Shown: positions 52,901-60,741 of the stretch, in pieces
Position numbering within the stretch: the first letter of the stretch is position 1
Layout of the letters: each line of letters begins with the position of its first letter
DNA from: Leptothoe sp034932105
GTDB taxonomy: Bacteria > Cyanobacteriota > Cyanobacteriia > Phormidesmidales > Phormidesmidaceae
Direction of reading: 5' to 3'
Length of the DNA: 64,000 nt
NCBI RefSeq assembly: GCF_034932105.1
Contig: NZ_JAYGIG010000015.1
Location: 1 to 64,000, forward strand
Made by a program: the position numbers and the translations under genes
Notes under the pieces: model-generated
Seen by the model: the letters and a program-made list of their open reading frames with translations, nothing else
The model's database searches: none
Told to the model about the DNA's origin: nothing

Positions 52901-53539
52901 TCAATTCCTCACCTTGGGGCAGGCCGGGGCCGCACTGGTCACCGCACAGTCCTGGAGACAGGGCTGTCGGTAAGCATCTTCTGTTTCCAAGGGCGGGGGC
53001 ACCTGGCCAAACACCATGTCGCAGCTGAGATCTTCAAAGTTGGGCGTCATGGTCAGGGGAATGCCAAACTTTTCTGTAAAAAACTCCTGGGTGGGAAGTT
53101 TGCACATGTTGATGCACATGCCTACACAGCCACTTTGTTCTAAGTAGCGACACTTTTTAATGTGGACATTACTCTTCTGCTGGCGGGTTTCCCCAGTGGA
53201 GGTGGTGATTTCAGTGGACTGTACTTCACAGGGGCCCACCAGCCATTCAAATAGCTGGCTGGCAAACCAGGCGTTGAGTTCACACACCAGCTGGGTGGGA
53301 GAGAAAAACGTGCGGATGCCCCACAGGACAGGGGCTGGCACCAGGGATTGTAAAACGACGGCCACCAGCTGTTGCTGTTGTTGGGAGTTGCGCCCTCGCA
53401 TAATCTTTTCTGAGAGTTCCACAAAGCCGTCATAGCCAGGTCGGTTGCTGCGTTCGCCGACGGCATGGGACATTTTGGAGGCAAACAGACGGATAAATAG
53501 CTGGTCAAAAAAGGAATCGTGATAGGTCGTTTTTTCCAC
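52901..53539 (-). CDS. D27-like (DUF4033) putative carotenoid isomerase
   Basis: A 212-residue protein. The C-terminal DUF4033 has KKCRYLEQSGCVGMCINMCK followed by LPTQEFFTEKFGIPLTM, then EDLSCDMVFGQVPPP and QPCLQDC. This Cys-rich pattern is shared with plant DWARF27, an iron-containing all-trans/9-cis beta-carotene isomerase of strigolactone synthesis. Cyanobacterial homologues are likely carotenoid or retinoid isomerases; the substrate here is unproven. The N-terminal helical half (SFFDQLFIRLFASKMSHAVG) is also typical. No transit peptide is expected or seen. Confidence 0.9.
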   Translation of the reverse strand: MEKTTYHDSFFDQLFIRLFASKMSHAVGERSNRPGYDGFVELSEKIMRGRNSQQQQQLVAVVLQSLVPAPVLWGIRTFFSPTQLVCELNAWFASQLFEWLVGPCEVQSTEITTSTGETRQQKSNVHIKKCRYLEQSGCVGMCINMCKLPTQEFFTEKFGIPLTMTPNFEDLSCDMVFGQVPPPLETEDAYRQPCLQDCAVTSAAPACPKVRN

Positions 53540-53597
53540 CGTTGGCAGTTGAGGATCGGATAGGTGTGTCTAGTAGTAAGCCTAATATAAACCCTGG

Positions 53598-54239
53598 TCA
53601 TAATGAGTTTTTGCCCTGATCTGTCGATGTGGCAACCGATGGGGCAACCTCTACCACTGGGCCAACATCGACAGATGGGGCCCCTGGATTATTGACCACG
53701 AGGTACTTCACCCCCAGGTAAATGACCACCATGGCCAGCCATAGGGTGGATGTAAGCTGACGCATCTGATTGGCCTGCCATAGGGTAATCAGACCGAGGG
53801 CAATGCCATTGGCCAGCAAGACGGGCCAGCGGGCTTGAAAGGGAAACGGTCTAATGGGTTCTGGGCTCTGGGGATAGAGTTGACTTTGGGCGGTGGTGTT
53901 GAAAAATAGCTGACTGATGAGAAATATCACCATGCCTAGGGCCAGGTTTTGCCAGACTAGGTAAAACCCCACCAGCTCAATCACGATGGTGATTAAGGTA
54001 ATGCTATAGAACTTCACCACCCGGCGGTCCGCCAGGGAAAGTTGATGGACATGGTCTAAATCAACCCAGGCCATACGTCCCTGGTCGATGCACACCAGGA
54101 TCAGGGCGATCGCAACCCTGGCACTCCCCGTCAGGTTGGCCGTTGGAAACAGCAGATAGTGCCAACCGATGCCCCCAGCGGCTAGCCCAAACAGGGCCAT
54201 GATCGCTCGGGTGGGCCAGGGTCCTAGAGCAGTGTGCAT
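53598..54239 (-). CDS. Cyanobacterial membrane protein of unknown function
   Basis: From ATG 54239 (overlapping the aroC end by 16 bp) the protein is ~213 residues with six or so hydrophobic segments (IMALFGLAAGGIGWHYLLF, VVKFYSITLITIVIELVGF, LALGMVIFLISQLFF, LLANGIALGLITLW). An earlier GTG/ATG-like start at 54269 is less likely. No signature motif is recognised. The final ~35 residues are acidic and Pro/Val-rich. The overlap with aroC implies co-transcription and translational coupling. Confidence 0.7.
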   Translation of the reverse strand: MHTALGPWPTRAIMALFGLAAGGIGWHYLLFPTANLTGSARVAIALILVCIDQGRMAWVDLDHVHQLSLADRRVVKFYSITLITIVIELVGFYLVWQNLALGMVIFLISQLFFNTTAQSQLYPQSPEPIRPFPFQARWPVLLANGIALGLITLWQANQMRQLTSTLWLAMVVIYLGVKYLVVNNPGAPSVDVGPVVEVAPSVATSTDQGKNSL

Positions 54240-55312
54240 TGCCCTTGGTGACGTAGGAGATGATCGCACAGTACCAGGGCCATCATGGCCTCCACCATGG
54301 GTACCGCTCTGGGCAACACGCAGGGGTCATGGCGGCCACGTCCGGACAGGGTGGTTTCATTGCCCTGCTGGTCTACGGTTTTTTGTTCTTTGAGGATGGT
54401 GGCGGTGGGTTTAAAGGCCACCCGGATAATAATATTCTCGCCGTTGGAGATGCCCCCCTGGGTGCCGCCGGAACGGTTGGTGCGGGTGCGGATGTTGCCG
54501 CTTTCGTCGGTGTAAAACTCGTCGTTGTGCTGGCTGCCGGTGAGGAAGGTACCGGCAAAGCCGGAGCCCAGTTCAAAGCCCTTACTGGCGGGTAAGGACA
54601 TCATGCCCTTGGCCAGGTCGGCTTCTAGTTTATCAAACACGGGGGAGCCTAATCCTTTGGGTACTTTGCGGGCTACGCATTCCACCACACCGCCAATGGA
54701 GTCGCCATCTTTGCGCACCTGGTCGATGCGGGCGATCATTTCGTCGGCAAAGTCGGGGTTGGGACACCGGACGATGGTGCTTTCTACCTGTTCCAGGGTG
54801 ACGCTATCGGGGTCGATGGGGGCTTCCATGTCCTGGATGCGTTTGACGTAGCCAATGATTTCAACACCGGCGACCTGGTGGAGGATTTTTTTTGCGATCG
54901 CACCCGCCGCTACCCGACCAATGGTTTCCCGCGCCGAGGACCGGCCACCGCCCTGGTAGTTGCGAATGCCATACTTCGCATCGTAGGTGGCATCCGCATG
55001 GGAAGGTCGATACTTGGTGGCCATTTCCCCATAGTCTTGGGGCCGCTGATCCTGATTGCGCACCAGAATCGTAATGGGTGTTCCCAGGGTCTTACCCTGG
55101 AATACCCCCGATACAATTTCGCAGGTATCCGTTTCCTTGCGCGGCGTCGTAATCTTGCTCTGCCCCGGTCGCCGTCGGTCCAAATCCACCTGGATCTCCT
55201 CAGCAGAAATATCTAATTGCGGTGGACATCCATCAATCACAACACCAACACCACCGCCGTGGGATTCGCCAAACGTAGTAATGCGGAATAAGTGGCCGAA
55301 GGTATTGCCCAT
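54224..55312 (-). CDS. aroC: Chorismate synthase
   Basis: Last step of the shikimate route: EPSP to chorismate with FMN. It is 362 residues. The signatures are FGESHGGGVGVVIDGCPP near the start, RRPGQSKITTPRKETD, GGGRSSARETIGRVAAGAIA and GGTQGGISNGENI, with GRHDPCVLPRAVPMVEAMMA at the end. All conserved His and Asp positions are present. ATG 55312. The downstream membrane-protein gene overlaps its end. Confidence 0.97.
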   Translation of the reverse strand: MGNTFGHLFRITTFGESHGGGVGVVIDGCPPQLDISAEEIQVDLDRRRPGQSKITTPRKETDTCEIVSGVFQGKTLGTPITILVRNQDQRPQDYGEMATKYRPSHADATYDAKYGIRNYQGGGRSSARETIGRVAAGAIAKKILHQVAGVEIIGYVKRIQDMEAPIDPDSVTLEQVESTIVRCPNPDFADEMIARIDQVRKDGDSIGGVVECVARKVPKGLGSPVFDKLEADLAKGMMSLPASKGFELGSGFAGTFLTGSQHNDEFYTDESGNIRTRTNRSGGTQGGISNGENIIIRVAFKPTATILKEQKTVDQQGNETTLSGRGRHDPCVLPRAVPMVEAMMALVLCDHLLRHQGQCTLL

Positions 55313-55414
55313 AGGTTTTGCGTAAGGGTGGTGGAGAGCTTTCCAATCCTACCGTAGGACGTGGGCAAAGGGGAGCGGAGGGAGTAGGGACAGGGGGCAG
55401 GGGAGCCATAAACC

Positions 55415-55456
55415 CACAAAAGCCTTCTGGCGTGAAACACCCAGAAGGCTTTTGTG
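55415..55456 (-). terminator. Perfect 16-bp stem hairpin between the M23 and aroC genes
   Basis: CACAAAAGCCTTCTGG (55415-55430) is exactly complementary to CCAGAAGGCTTTTGTG (55441-55456), with a 10-base loop. It lies between the M23 stop and the aroC start on the same strand. The strong stem fits a terminator or attenuator, though a clean T-run after it is lacking. Confidence 0.7.
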
Positions 55457-55553
55457 CTTAATCTAATTCACTGATATCAAAGAGTGATGCAGGTGCGCTG
55501 GGGCATATGCCTAATAGCTCCCTTGCCCCCTAACCCGGGGACAAAGCCCAAAA

Positions 55554-56462
55554 TTAACGCAATCGCCAATAATCCACCACATTCATATCGTGGGTCATTT
55601 TCATGTGGTTGCGGGGGTTAACGGCCTCGCCCCTGTAGTAAATGCCGTAATGCAGATGGGGGCCGGAGGAACGACCGGTGTTACCTAAGTAACCAATCAC
55701 ATCGCCGCGCTTGACCTTGACTCCAGACTCCACAGCCAGCTTTGACATGTGGGCGTATAGAGTTTCATAGCCATAACCATGCTTGATAGTGACGGAGTTG
55801 CCATAACCACCGTAATATTCGGCACGGTCCACTAAACCATCGGCGGTAGCAAAAATTGGTGACCCGTAGGGACCGGCAAAATCAGTACCTTCGTGGGTCT
55901 CATAGGCGTAGCCCCCAAACGGGTTGCGCCTGATGCCAAACTCTGACGAAATATCCAGAGGTCCCCCAACGGGTAATCCATCCGGATAAGCCGCAACCTC
56001 TGCTTCCTCAGCGGCCAAGGTTTGCTCTAGGGCGGGCTTAATACTGGCGTCTACCACTTCACTTAACTGGGGTAGTTTGGTCTTGGCCTTTTCATATAGC
56101 TCCAGACCGCTGGCCACCACCGCCTCACCACCCTGGGGAACATTGTTATCTAGATCAACATTTTGCTGATCCTGGTTATCCGGCAAACCAGCCCGTTCCT
56201 TTAGATTCTCAATTTCTGAATCGAGGGTATTGAGTTCGGTGAGGACTTCATGGGCCTGATCCGTTAGCTGACGGTTTTCATCGGCCAGTTGAACATTACT
56301 CTGAAACAGGGAGAAGATGACTGCCCCTAGCCAACCCAGCGGTACACCGAGAAGAACAACCGCAGCGATTACTCCAGCAAGGGGGCTAAAAGTAACGGTG
56401 ACCGGGGTTTGGCCAGAACGCGTAACTAGAACTGTGTAACTTTTCAGCAATCGCCGACGCAT
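55554..56462 (-). CDS. M23 (LytM) family metallopeptidase, membrane-anchored with coiled coil
   Basis: About 302 residues from ATG 56462; a TTG at 56471 is possible but less likely. A short basic cytoplasmic start is followed by one membrane helix (VIAAVVLLGVPLGWLGAVIF) and a coiled coil (~residues 55-90, ENRQLTDQAHEVLTELNTLD). The C-terminal LytM domain has zinc ligands in THEGTDFAGPYG and GPHLHYGIYYRGE, with SSEFGIRRNPFGG. All ligands are present, so it is probably an active peptidoglycan hydrolase, or a divisome regulator of the EnvC/NlpD kind. Confidence 0.93.
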   Translation of the reverse strand: MRRRLLKSYTVLVTRSGQTPVTVTFSPLAGVIAAVVLLGVPLGWLGAVIFSLFQSNVQLADENRQLTDQAHEVLTELNTLDSEIENLKERAGLPDNQDQQNVDLDNNVPQGGEAVVASGLELYEKAKTKLPQLSEVVDASIKPALEQTLAAEEAEVAAYPDGLPVGGPLDISSEFGIRRNPFGGYAYETHEGTDFAGPYGSPIFATADGLVDRAEYYGGYGNSVTIKHGYGYETLYAHMSKLAVESGVKVKRGDVIGYLGNTGRSSGPHLHYGIYYRGEAVNPRNHMKMTHDMNVVDYWRLR

Positions 56463-56773
56463 AGACACCAAGCTTAAGCGCTTAACCCAATCAACATCAG
56501 CTATTTAACCAATGTCGTGGGACGCTAACCCAATCCGTATATTAGACAGCCTGATTATACGGGGATCACATCGAACAAATGAGAAATAATTTGAAGAAAC
56601 GTATAAAGTTCGCCAAAAACATAAGTAAAACTTAATTGTTAATCGTATGAACATAACTTTATTTGTCCGGACTAACGTTCATTGTCTTGGGGAATCCGGG
56701 CACCCTAAAGTTTTTTGCGATACCGTAAGTACTCAGTCACAATGTCAAGGGTTACTAGTATTTTTACGGATAA
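56463..56773. other. ~311-bp divergent intergenic stretch
   Basis: No gene seen. AT-rich; should contain the promoters of the LytM and MBL-fold genes. No strong hairpin or repeat found. Confidence 0.4.
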
Positions 56774-57559
56774 ATGTCAGACACCATCACTTGGTTGGAC
56801 GTAAACAGTTGGCAATTTAACCTGGCCGGACGCTGCATTTTGGTAGATCCATGGCTGGTGGGGGACTTGGTGTTTGGCAATGCTAGCTGGCTCATTCGCG
56901 GTATTAGACCCCAGCCCGTAGCCATTCCCCCCCAGATCGACCTGTTGCTCCTCTCCCAGGGCTTAGCGGACCATGCCAACCCAGCAACCTTGGAGAGCTT
57001 GGACAAATCCATTCCCGTGGTTGCTTCAGCCGCTGGGGCCAAGGTTGCCACGGACAAAGGATTCACTGACGTTACCCAGCTAGTACCGGGTCAGAGCCAT
57101 CGGCTCGGGGACGACCTGCTCATCGAAGCCTTGCCAGGGGCTCCCGTTGGTCCCCTCGCCAAGGAGAATGCTTACATTGTGACGGTGTTAACTACGGGCC
57201 TAAGGCTCTACTATGAACCCCACGGCTATCCCGACAGCGACCTAGCTAGTCGTCCTCCGGTGGATGTGGCGATTACCCCCTGCGTCAGTCTGGTGTTGCC
57301 GGTTCTCGGTCCTGTCATTCGTGGTGGTGAGGGCGCGTTAGAACTGGCCCAAAAGTCTAAGCCCCAATGGCTGTTACCCACCGCCGATGGTGGAGATGTC
57401 ACCTATGACGGCCTGATTGCTAAATTCTTGACCGCCACGGGAGGCGTGGATGCGGTGCGATCGCAACTAACCCAAGCCAACCTCCCCACCCAAGTCAAAA
57501 CCCTCCGCCCCATGGAAACCCTCACCCTGGACCTACAACCCCAAACCATTCCCACTTAA
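56774..57559 (+). CDS. MBL-fold protein with degenerate metal site
   Basis: A 261-residue protein of the metallo-beta-lactamase fold. CILVDPWLVGDLVFGN is the first strand pair. The usual HxHxDH is LLSQGLADHANP, so the first two His are Ser and Gly while the Asp-His remain. YYEPHGYPDSDL holds a later His/Asp. Several plant and cyanobacterial relatives share this LSQGLxDH pattern, so it is a real subfamily. It may bind one metal or none, and activity is doubtful. The protein is cytoplasmic. dut follows 115 bp downstream. Confidence 0.85.
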   Translation: MSDTITWLDVNSWQFNLAGRCILVDPWLVGDLVFGNASWLIRGIRPQPVAIPPQIDLLLLSQGLADHANPATLESLDKSIPVVASAAGAKVATDKGFTDVTQLVPGQSHRLGDDLLIEALPGAPVGPLAKENAYIVTVLTTGLRLYYEPHGYPDSDLASRPPVDVAITPCVSLVLPVLGPVIRGGEGALELAQKSKPQWLLPTADGGDVTYDGLIAKFLTATGGVDAVRSQLTQANLPTQVKTLRPMETLTLDLQPQTIPT

Positions 57560-57674
57560 ACAACTCCCCCTTTCTCTCTCTTCCCCCCCTGCCTCTTAAA
57601 TCCCCGTCTCTCCTTCTCTTTACCCATCTCCTGTCTCCCCTTCCCCCTTTCTCCCTTTCCCTCCTGCTCCCTGC
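57560..57674. other. Polypyrimidine tract between the MBL and dut genes
   Basis: About 115 bases of C and T on the plus strand with very few purines (runs such as CCCCCTTTCTCTCTCTTCCC, TCCCTTTCCCTCCTGCTCCC). It has no hairpin and ends directly before the dut ATG, where no purine-rich ribosome site is available. Could be a triplex-forming tract or a translation-control leader. Confidence 0.75.
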
Positions 57675-58115
57675 ATGCCCATCACCATCAAATTTCAAAA
57701 ACTCACCCCCACCGCCATCATCCCCACCTACGCCCACCCCGGCGATGCCGGAGCCGATCTAGTCGCCATCAACCATCACAGCTTGGCCCCCATGCAGCGA
57801 CTAGCCATCCCCACGGGCTTGTCCACCGAAATTCCCCCAGGCTACGAAATGCAAGTCCGGCCCAAAAGCAGTCTGGCTCTCAATTACGGAATTACCGTTC
57901 TCAACACCCCCGGCACCATTGATGCAGGCTATCGCGGTGAGATTAAAGTAATTTTGATCAATTTAGGCCAAGAGCCATTTGAAATCGCCCCAGGACAGCG
58001 CATCGCCCAGATCGTTATCGCCCCCGTGACGTGGGCAGAATTTGTCACCACCGAACAGCTCAGTGAGTCCCAGCGGGGAACAGGTGGCTTTGGCTCTACC
58101 GGAAAAACCTATTAA
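57675..58115 (+). CDS. dut: Deoxyuridine 5'-triphosphate nucleotidohydrolase (dUTPase)
   Basis: Hydrolyses dUTP to dUMP, keeping uracil out of DNA. It is 146 residues, a trimeric all-beta enzyme. The five motifs are in order: PGDAGADLVAI, VRPKSSLALNYG, NTPGTIDAGYRGEIKV, QRIAQIVIAPV and RGTGGFGSTGK. Complete. Note the start has no obvious Shine-Dalgarno because it is preceded by the pyrimidine tract. Convergent with the adapter/actin genes. Confidence 0.96.
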   Translation: MPITIKFQKLTPTAIIPTYAHPGDAGADLVAINHHSLAPMQRLAIPTGLSTEIPPGYEMQVRPKSSLALNYGITVLNTPGTIDAGYRGEIKVILINLGQEPFEIAPGQRIAQIVIAPVTWAEFVTTEQLSESQRGTGGFGSTGKTY

Positions 58116-58123
58116 AAGTCATC

Positions 58124-58669
58124 TTAAAAATCATCCAACACATCTGGATCAATGTCCCCATCCTCAAGGATGTCGGATATCGAAGCTGGGTTGGTATCCT
58201 GAGTAGTCGCCGCAGCATCCGCTGAACTAGGTTTAGGGGGGGTGATTTTGTCCACTATCGCCTCAGGAGACATCGGTGCAGTCCCCTGGGCTCCATAACC
58301 GTTGGCCCCTGGGCCATGGCCTGCCAAAGGGGCAGGACTTCCCCCCAAGGATTCACTTAGCTTTGGGCCATAAGCTTCCCCCGCGAGAAAATGTCGCCGG
58401 ATTTGAAAGATTCGAAACTCCAGCTCATCGATGGCATTGCGGGCCAGCACCTGGGCCTCTTCCTTAGATACCTGATCTTCATAGGCCCAGGGTAGATAAT
58501 AGGCCTTGAGCGCCCGGATCACCGACTCTCGCATATTCACCATTTTGTTATCCCGCAGGTGATTAACAATCCGGCCTTCAATCGTTTCAGGATCGGAACT
58601 AATGCTAAAGGAGACCCGCTTGCTGGTGGTGGGTGATTCTGGTTCTTGGGAACTTTTCTTTTTAACCAT
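58124..58669 (-). CDS. Adapter-like partner of the actin ATPase (ParR/CopG-like?)
   Basis: From ATG 58669 (GGGAGGAG just upstream) the protein is ~181 residues. An earlier frame to 58753 is antisense to nothing conserved and overlaps the actin gene. The first ~20 residues are basic, then KRVSFSISSDPETIEGRIVN, RESVIRALKAYYLPWAYED and ARNAIDELEFRIFQIRRHF (helical). A Pro/Gly-rich linker follows, then a short acidic tail (DILEDGDIDPDVLDDF). In ParMRC systems the second protein binds centromere DNA and the actin filament, and the order here matches. The 7908-8321 protein is a paralogue. DNA binding is inferred only. Confidence 0.75.
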   Translation of the reverse strand: MVKKKSSQEPESPTTSKRVSFSISSDPETIEGRIVNHLRDNKMVNMRESVIRALKAYYLPWAYEDQVSKEEAQVLARNAIDELEFRIFQIRRHFLAGEAYGPKLSESLGGSPAPLAGHGPGANGYGAQGTAPMSPEAIVDKITPPKPSSADAAATTQDTNPASISDILEDGDIDPDVLDDF

Positions 58670-59777
58670 GACTCCTCCCAGCGGTGATCTTTTGGAACTT
58701 GAGTGCCAGCCACTTGGCTCCACCATAGCAGTCACTGAAGCGGAGCTGATCAATCTCTGAATCGATCTCCAAATTGGCCGCCACTTCGTTCTGTAAATCT
58801 TCTAACCAGTTGACGGTGCAAAATGTCGTTCTCTCTTCAAAGTACTCCTCTAACCGTTCCCGCAGTTGAATCGCTGTCCCACCACTAATGAGAACTTCAT
58901 AGTTGGGGACACTGACCGAGGCTAACCATTCATTGAGGCGGTATTGCACCAGCTCCCAATAATAGGCCGTGGCTTTTTCGCGGCGTTCTGCCAAGGAGTA
59001 GCCTTTTTTAGGTCGATTGGGAAAGACGACACGGGCAGCGTTACTAATCAGGGCGTCGTAGAGAAATGGATCGTCAGAGTTGCAGGGCAGGTCTTGGGCC
59101 ACGGCCTTGAGCAGCTGCTGATAGCCCAATCTCTCCGTGCTGCTAGGCTCCCCCTGGGGTGGTCGGCCCCCGTTAAAGAGCAAAAAGCTCAGATCGCGGT
59201 GGCCAAACATGAGCACGACAAAGGTTTTGTTGCCCCGTTCCTTTTGTTGCGATCGCTGCACCTTCCTCCACTGCACCAGCCCCGCCGCCTCGGGCAGCAC
59301 CTTAACATTGCCAAAGTCCAGAAAAATATCCTTACCCCGATAGGTAAACATCTTATGCCCCAGGATCTCAGCAGTGAGGGCCCTATAGTCAGCCAGATAC
59401 TCATTAAACGGCAGGGCAATCCCCACATCCAGCGTCAGCCGCTCCAGCTCATGCCGATGGGCAAACTCACCGATCACCCCCAGGGCACGAATATGGGCCA
59501 GGGCACTTTTAGGTAGGCTACTGGTGGCTTTATTGGGACGTCCCTGGGCATCAATTCCTAGGGCATAGGCGGGCGTTTCCGGATCGAGCTGCAGGTAACC
59601 GACCGATTCCAAGCCAGAACCCAATTGCTCCCCCTGGGCTTCAATGATCATCAGCTCAGAGGGGGGCATATCCGCCACCAAGGGAGGGCACTGGTAGGAG
59701 TAAAACCGTTCTCCGTCATTGAGAACCGCCTTTGTACCAGAGCTACCTAAATCGATAAAGCATTGATATTTAGCCAT
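58662..59777 (-). CDS. ParM/StbA-like actin-family ATPase
   Basis: A 371-residue actin-fold protein. FIDLGSSGTKAVLND is phosphate-1 (Asp and Gly-rich loop). LTLDVGIALPFNEY is next. The FLDFGNVKVLPEAAGLVQWR region is the phosphate-2/connect-1 part, FVVLMFGHRDLSFLLFNGG a second phosphate loop, and the adenosine motif reads VLISGGTAIQLRERLEEYF. Plasmid ParM-like proteins form filaments that push DNA apart; chromosomal ones may have other roles. The adapter gene overlaps its last 8 bp, and a nested palindrome lies upstream. No relaxase or replication gene is near, so this may be a captured plasmid-like cassette. Confidence 0.87.
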   Translation of the reverse strand: MAKYQCFIDLGSSGTKAVLNDGERFYSYQCPPLVADMPPSELMIIEAQGEQLGSGLESVGYLQLDPETPAYALGIDAQGRPNKATSSLPKSALAHIRALGVIGEFAHRHELERLTLDVGIALPFNEYLADYRALTAEILGHKMFTYRGKDIFLDFGNVKVLPEAAGLVQWRKVQRSQQKERGNKTFVVLMFGHRDLSFLLFNGGRPPQGEPSSTERLGYQQLLKAVAQDLPCNSDDPFLYDALISNAARVVFPNRPKKGYSLAERREKATAYYWELVQYRLNEWLASVSVPNYEVLISGGTAIQLRERLEEYFEERTTFCTVNWLEDLQNEVAANLEIDSEIDQLRFSDCYGGAKWLALKFQKITAGRSHG

Positions 59778-59895
59778 GGGGATATGGGCCGGGCCCTGCC
59801 AAGTAGTACTTTAGTACGTTTATTCTAGTGAATACAGTCTAATGCAGTGGGCATTAACCACATCATCGCAGAGGATACGTTTTGCAGATTGCCCT

Positions 59896-59938
59896 CCTAT
59901 GGATACCCTCCTATATATAGGAGATGTATCCATATAGG
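59896..59938. promoter_or_regulatory. Nested palindrome upstream of the actin-like gene
   Basis: A 16-bp perfect palindrome CTCCTATATATAGGAG (59908-59923) sits inside outer arms CCTATGGATAC (59896-59906) and GTATCCATATAGG (59926-59938), which are complementary apart from a 2-base bulge. It lies ~120-160 bp before the actin start, where parC/operator repeats are found in ParMRC systems. Candidate adapter-binding site. Confidence 0.6.
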
Positions 59939-60039
59939 AATCGTTAACGGCCAGGAAAACCGAGTGCCATACTAGCAGAAGTTTAGACTAAACACTATAT
60001 GTAGCGTCCACACTAAACTAGAAGCAGCATTTCAACTGA

Positions 60040-60390
60040 TTAGAATTGCTTGGCCCATGGAAGTATTCGTATATCACCGCCGGCACGGGCCACCTGTTTA
60101 GCAACAGTGTTATTACCTTCAAAGTTTTCGGTCAATACGGTTAGCCCCTGGGTCAGATCCACCTCAAGGGTATTTAAATCCACCGTTTCCTGCTAATCGG
60201 GTCCTAGTTCTGAGCTGGCCGTAATATCGCTTTCAGCTGTTAACAACAGGCGATAGTCAGTGCCGAGTAAACTCTGGGCATTCACGATCACTTGTCCGCC
60301 AAAACTTTTTTCCGCGTTGGCGGTGATGTCACTGTTTTCCAGAGCAATCAGGAACTTTGTGTCGATCAAAATGTTACCTTCACCCAGTGG
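60040..60390 (-). pseudogene. C-terminal fragment of a haemagglutinin-type (two-partner secretion) adhesin
   Basis: Minus-strand translation gives GEGNILIDTKFLIALENSDI, NAEKSFGGQVIVNAQSLLGT and ITASSELGPD, then TAG at 60195-60193, then VDLNTLEVDLTQGLTVLTEN. This is the typical end of cyanobacterial filamentous-haemagglutinin-like proteins (TPS beta-helix). Only ~115 codons are left, and there is an in-frame stop and no start. The N-terminal secretion domain and a TpsB partner are absent. It is a decayed gene relic. Confidence 0.75.
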
Positions 60391-60741
60391 TTTTTAACCG
60401 AGGATGAGAGTCCATTTTTTAGCGTGTTGTTGGATAGTGAGAATCGGGATATTGTTGATTTGAGATGGTTGATTTGAGTGGGATATAGAGTTCCTCTGCA
60501 TCGTGTTTTGCTTAGGCCAAAGTTCTAACGGGTTTGTAGCGAAACGAAGTCGAGATTTTCGTTGAACTTAGCCCGGCAATCAACGATCTCCATCACTATA
60601 CTGTTATTGCTATTTCGTGAACGTTTGCGATGTTTTGTGATTAATCTCATTGAGTCGTAACGAATACCCATACAACTTCAAGCTAGTCCGCCTTTTCCCT
60701 AGGATAGAATTTCAGGACTGTTAACGCGGAGAGGGTTTTTC

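Noticed and set aside
54260..55325. Several antisense ORFs inside aroC
   Set aside because: Chorismate synthase is complete on the other strand; these are shadows.
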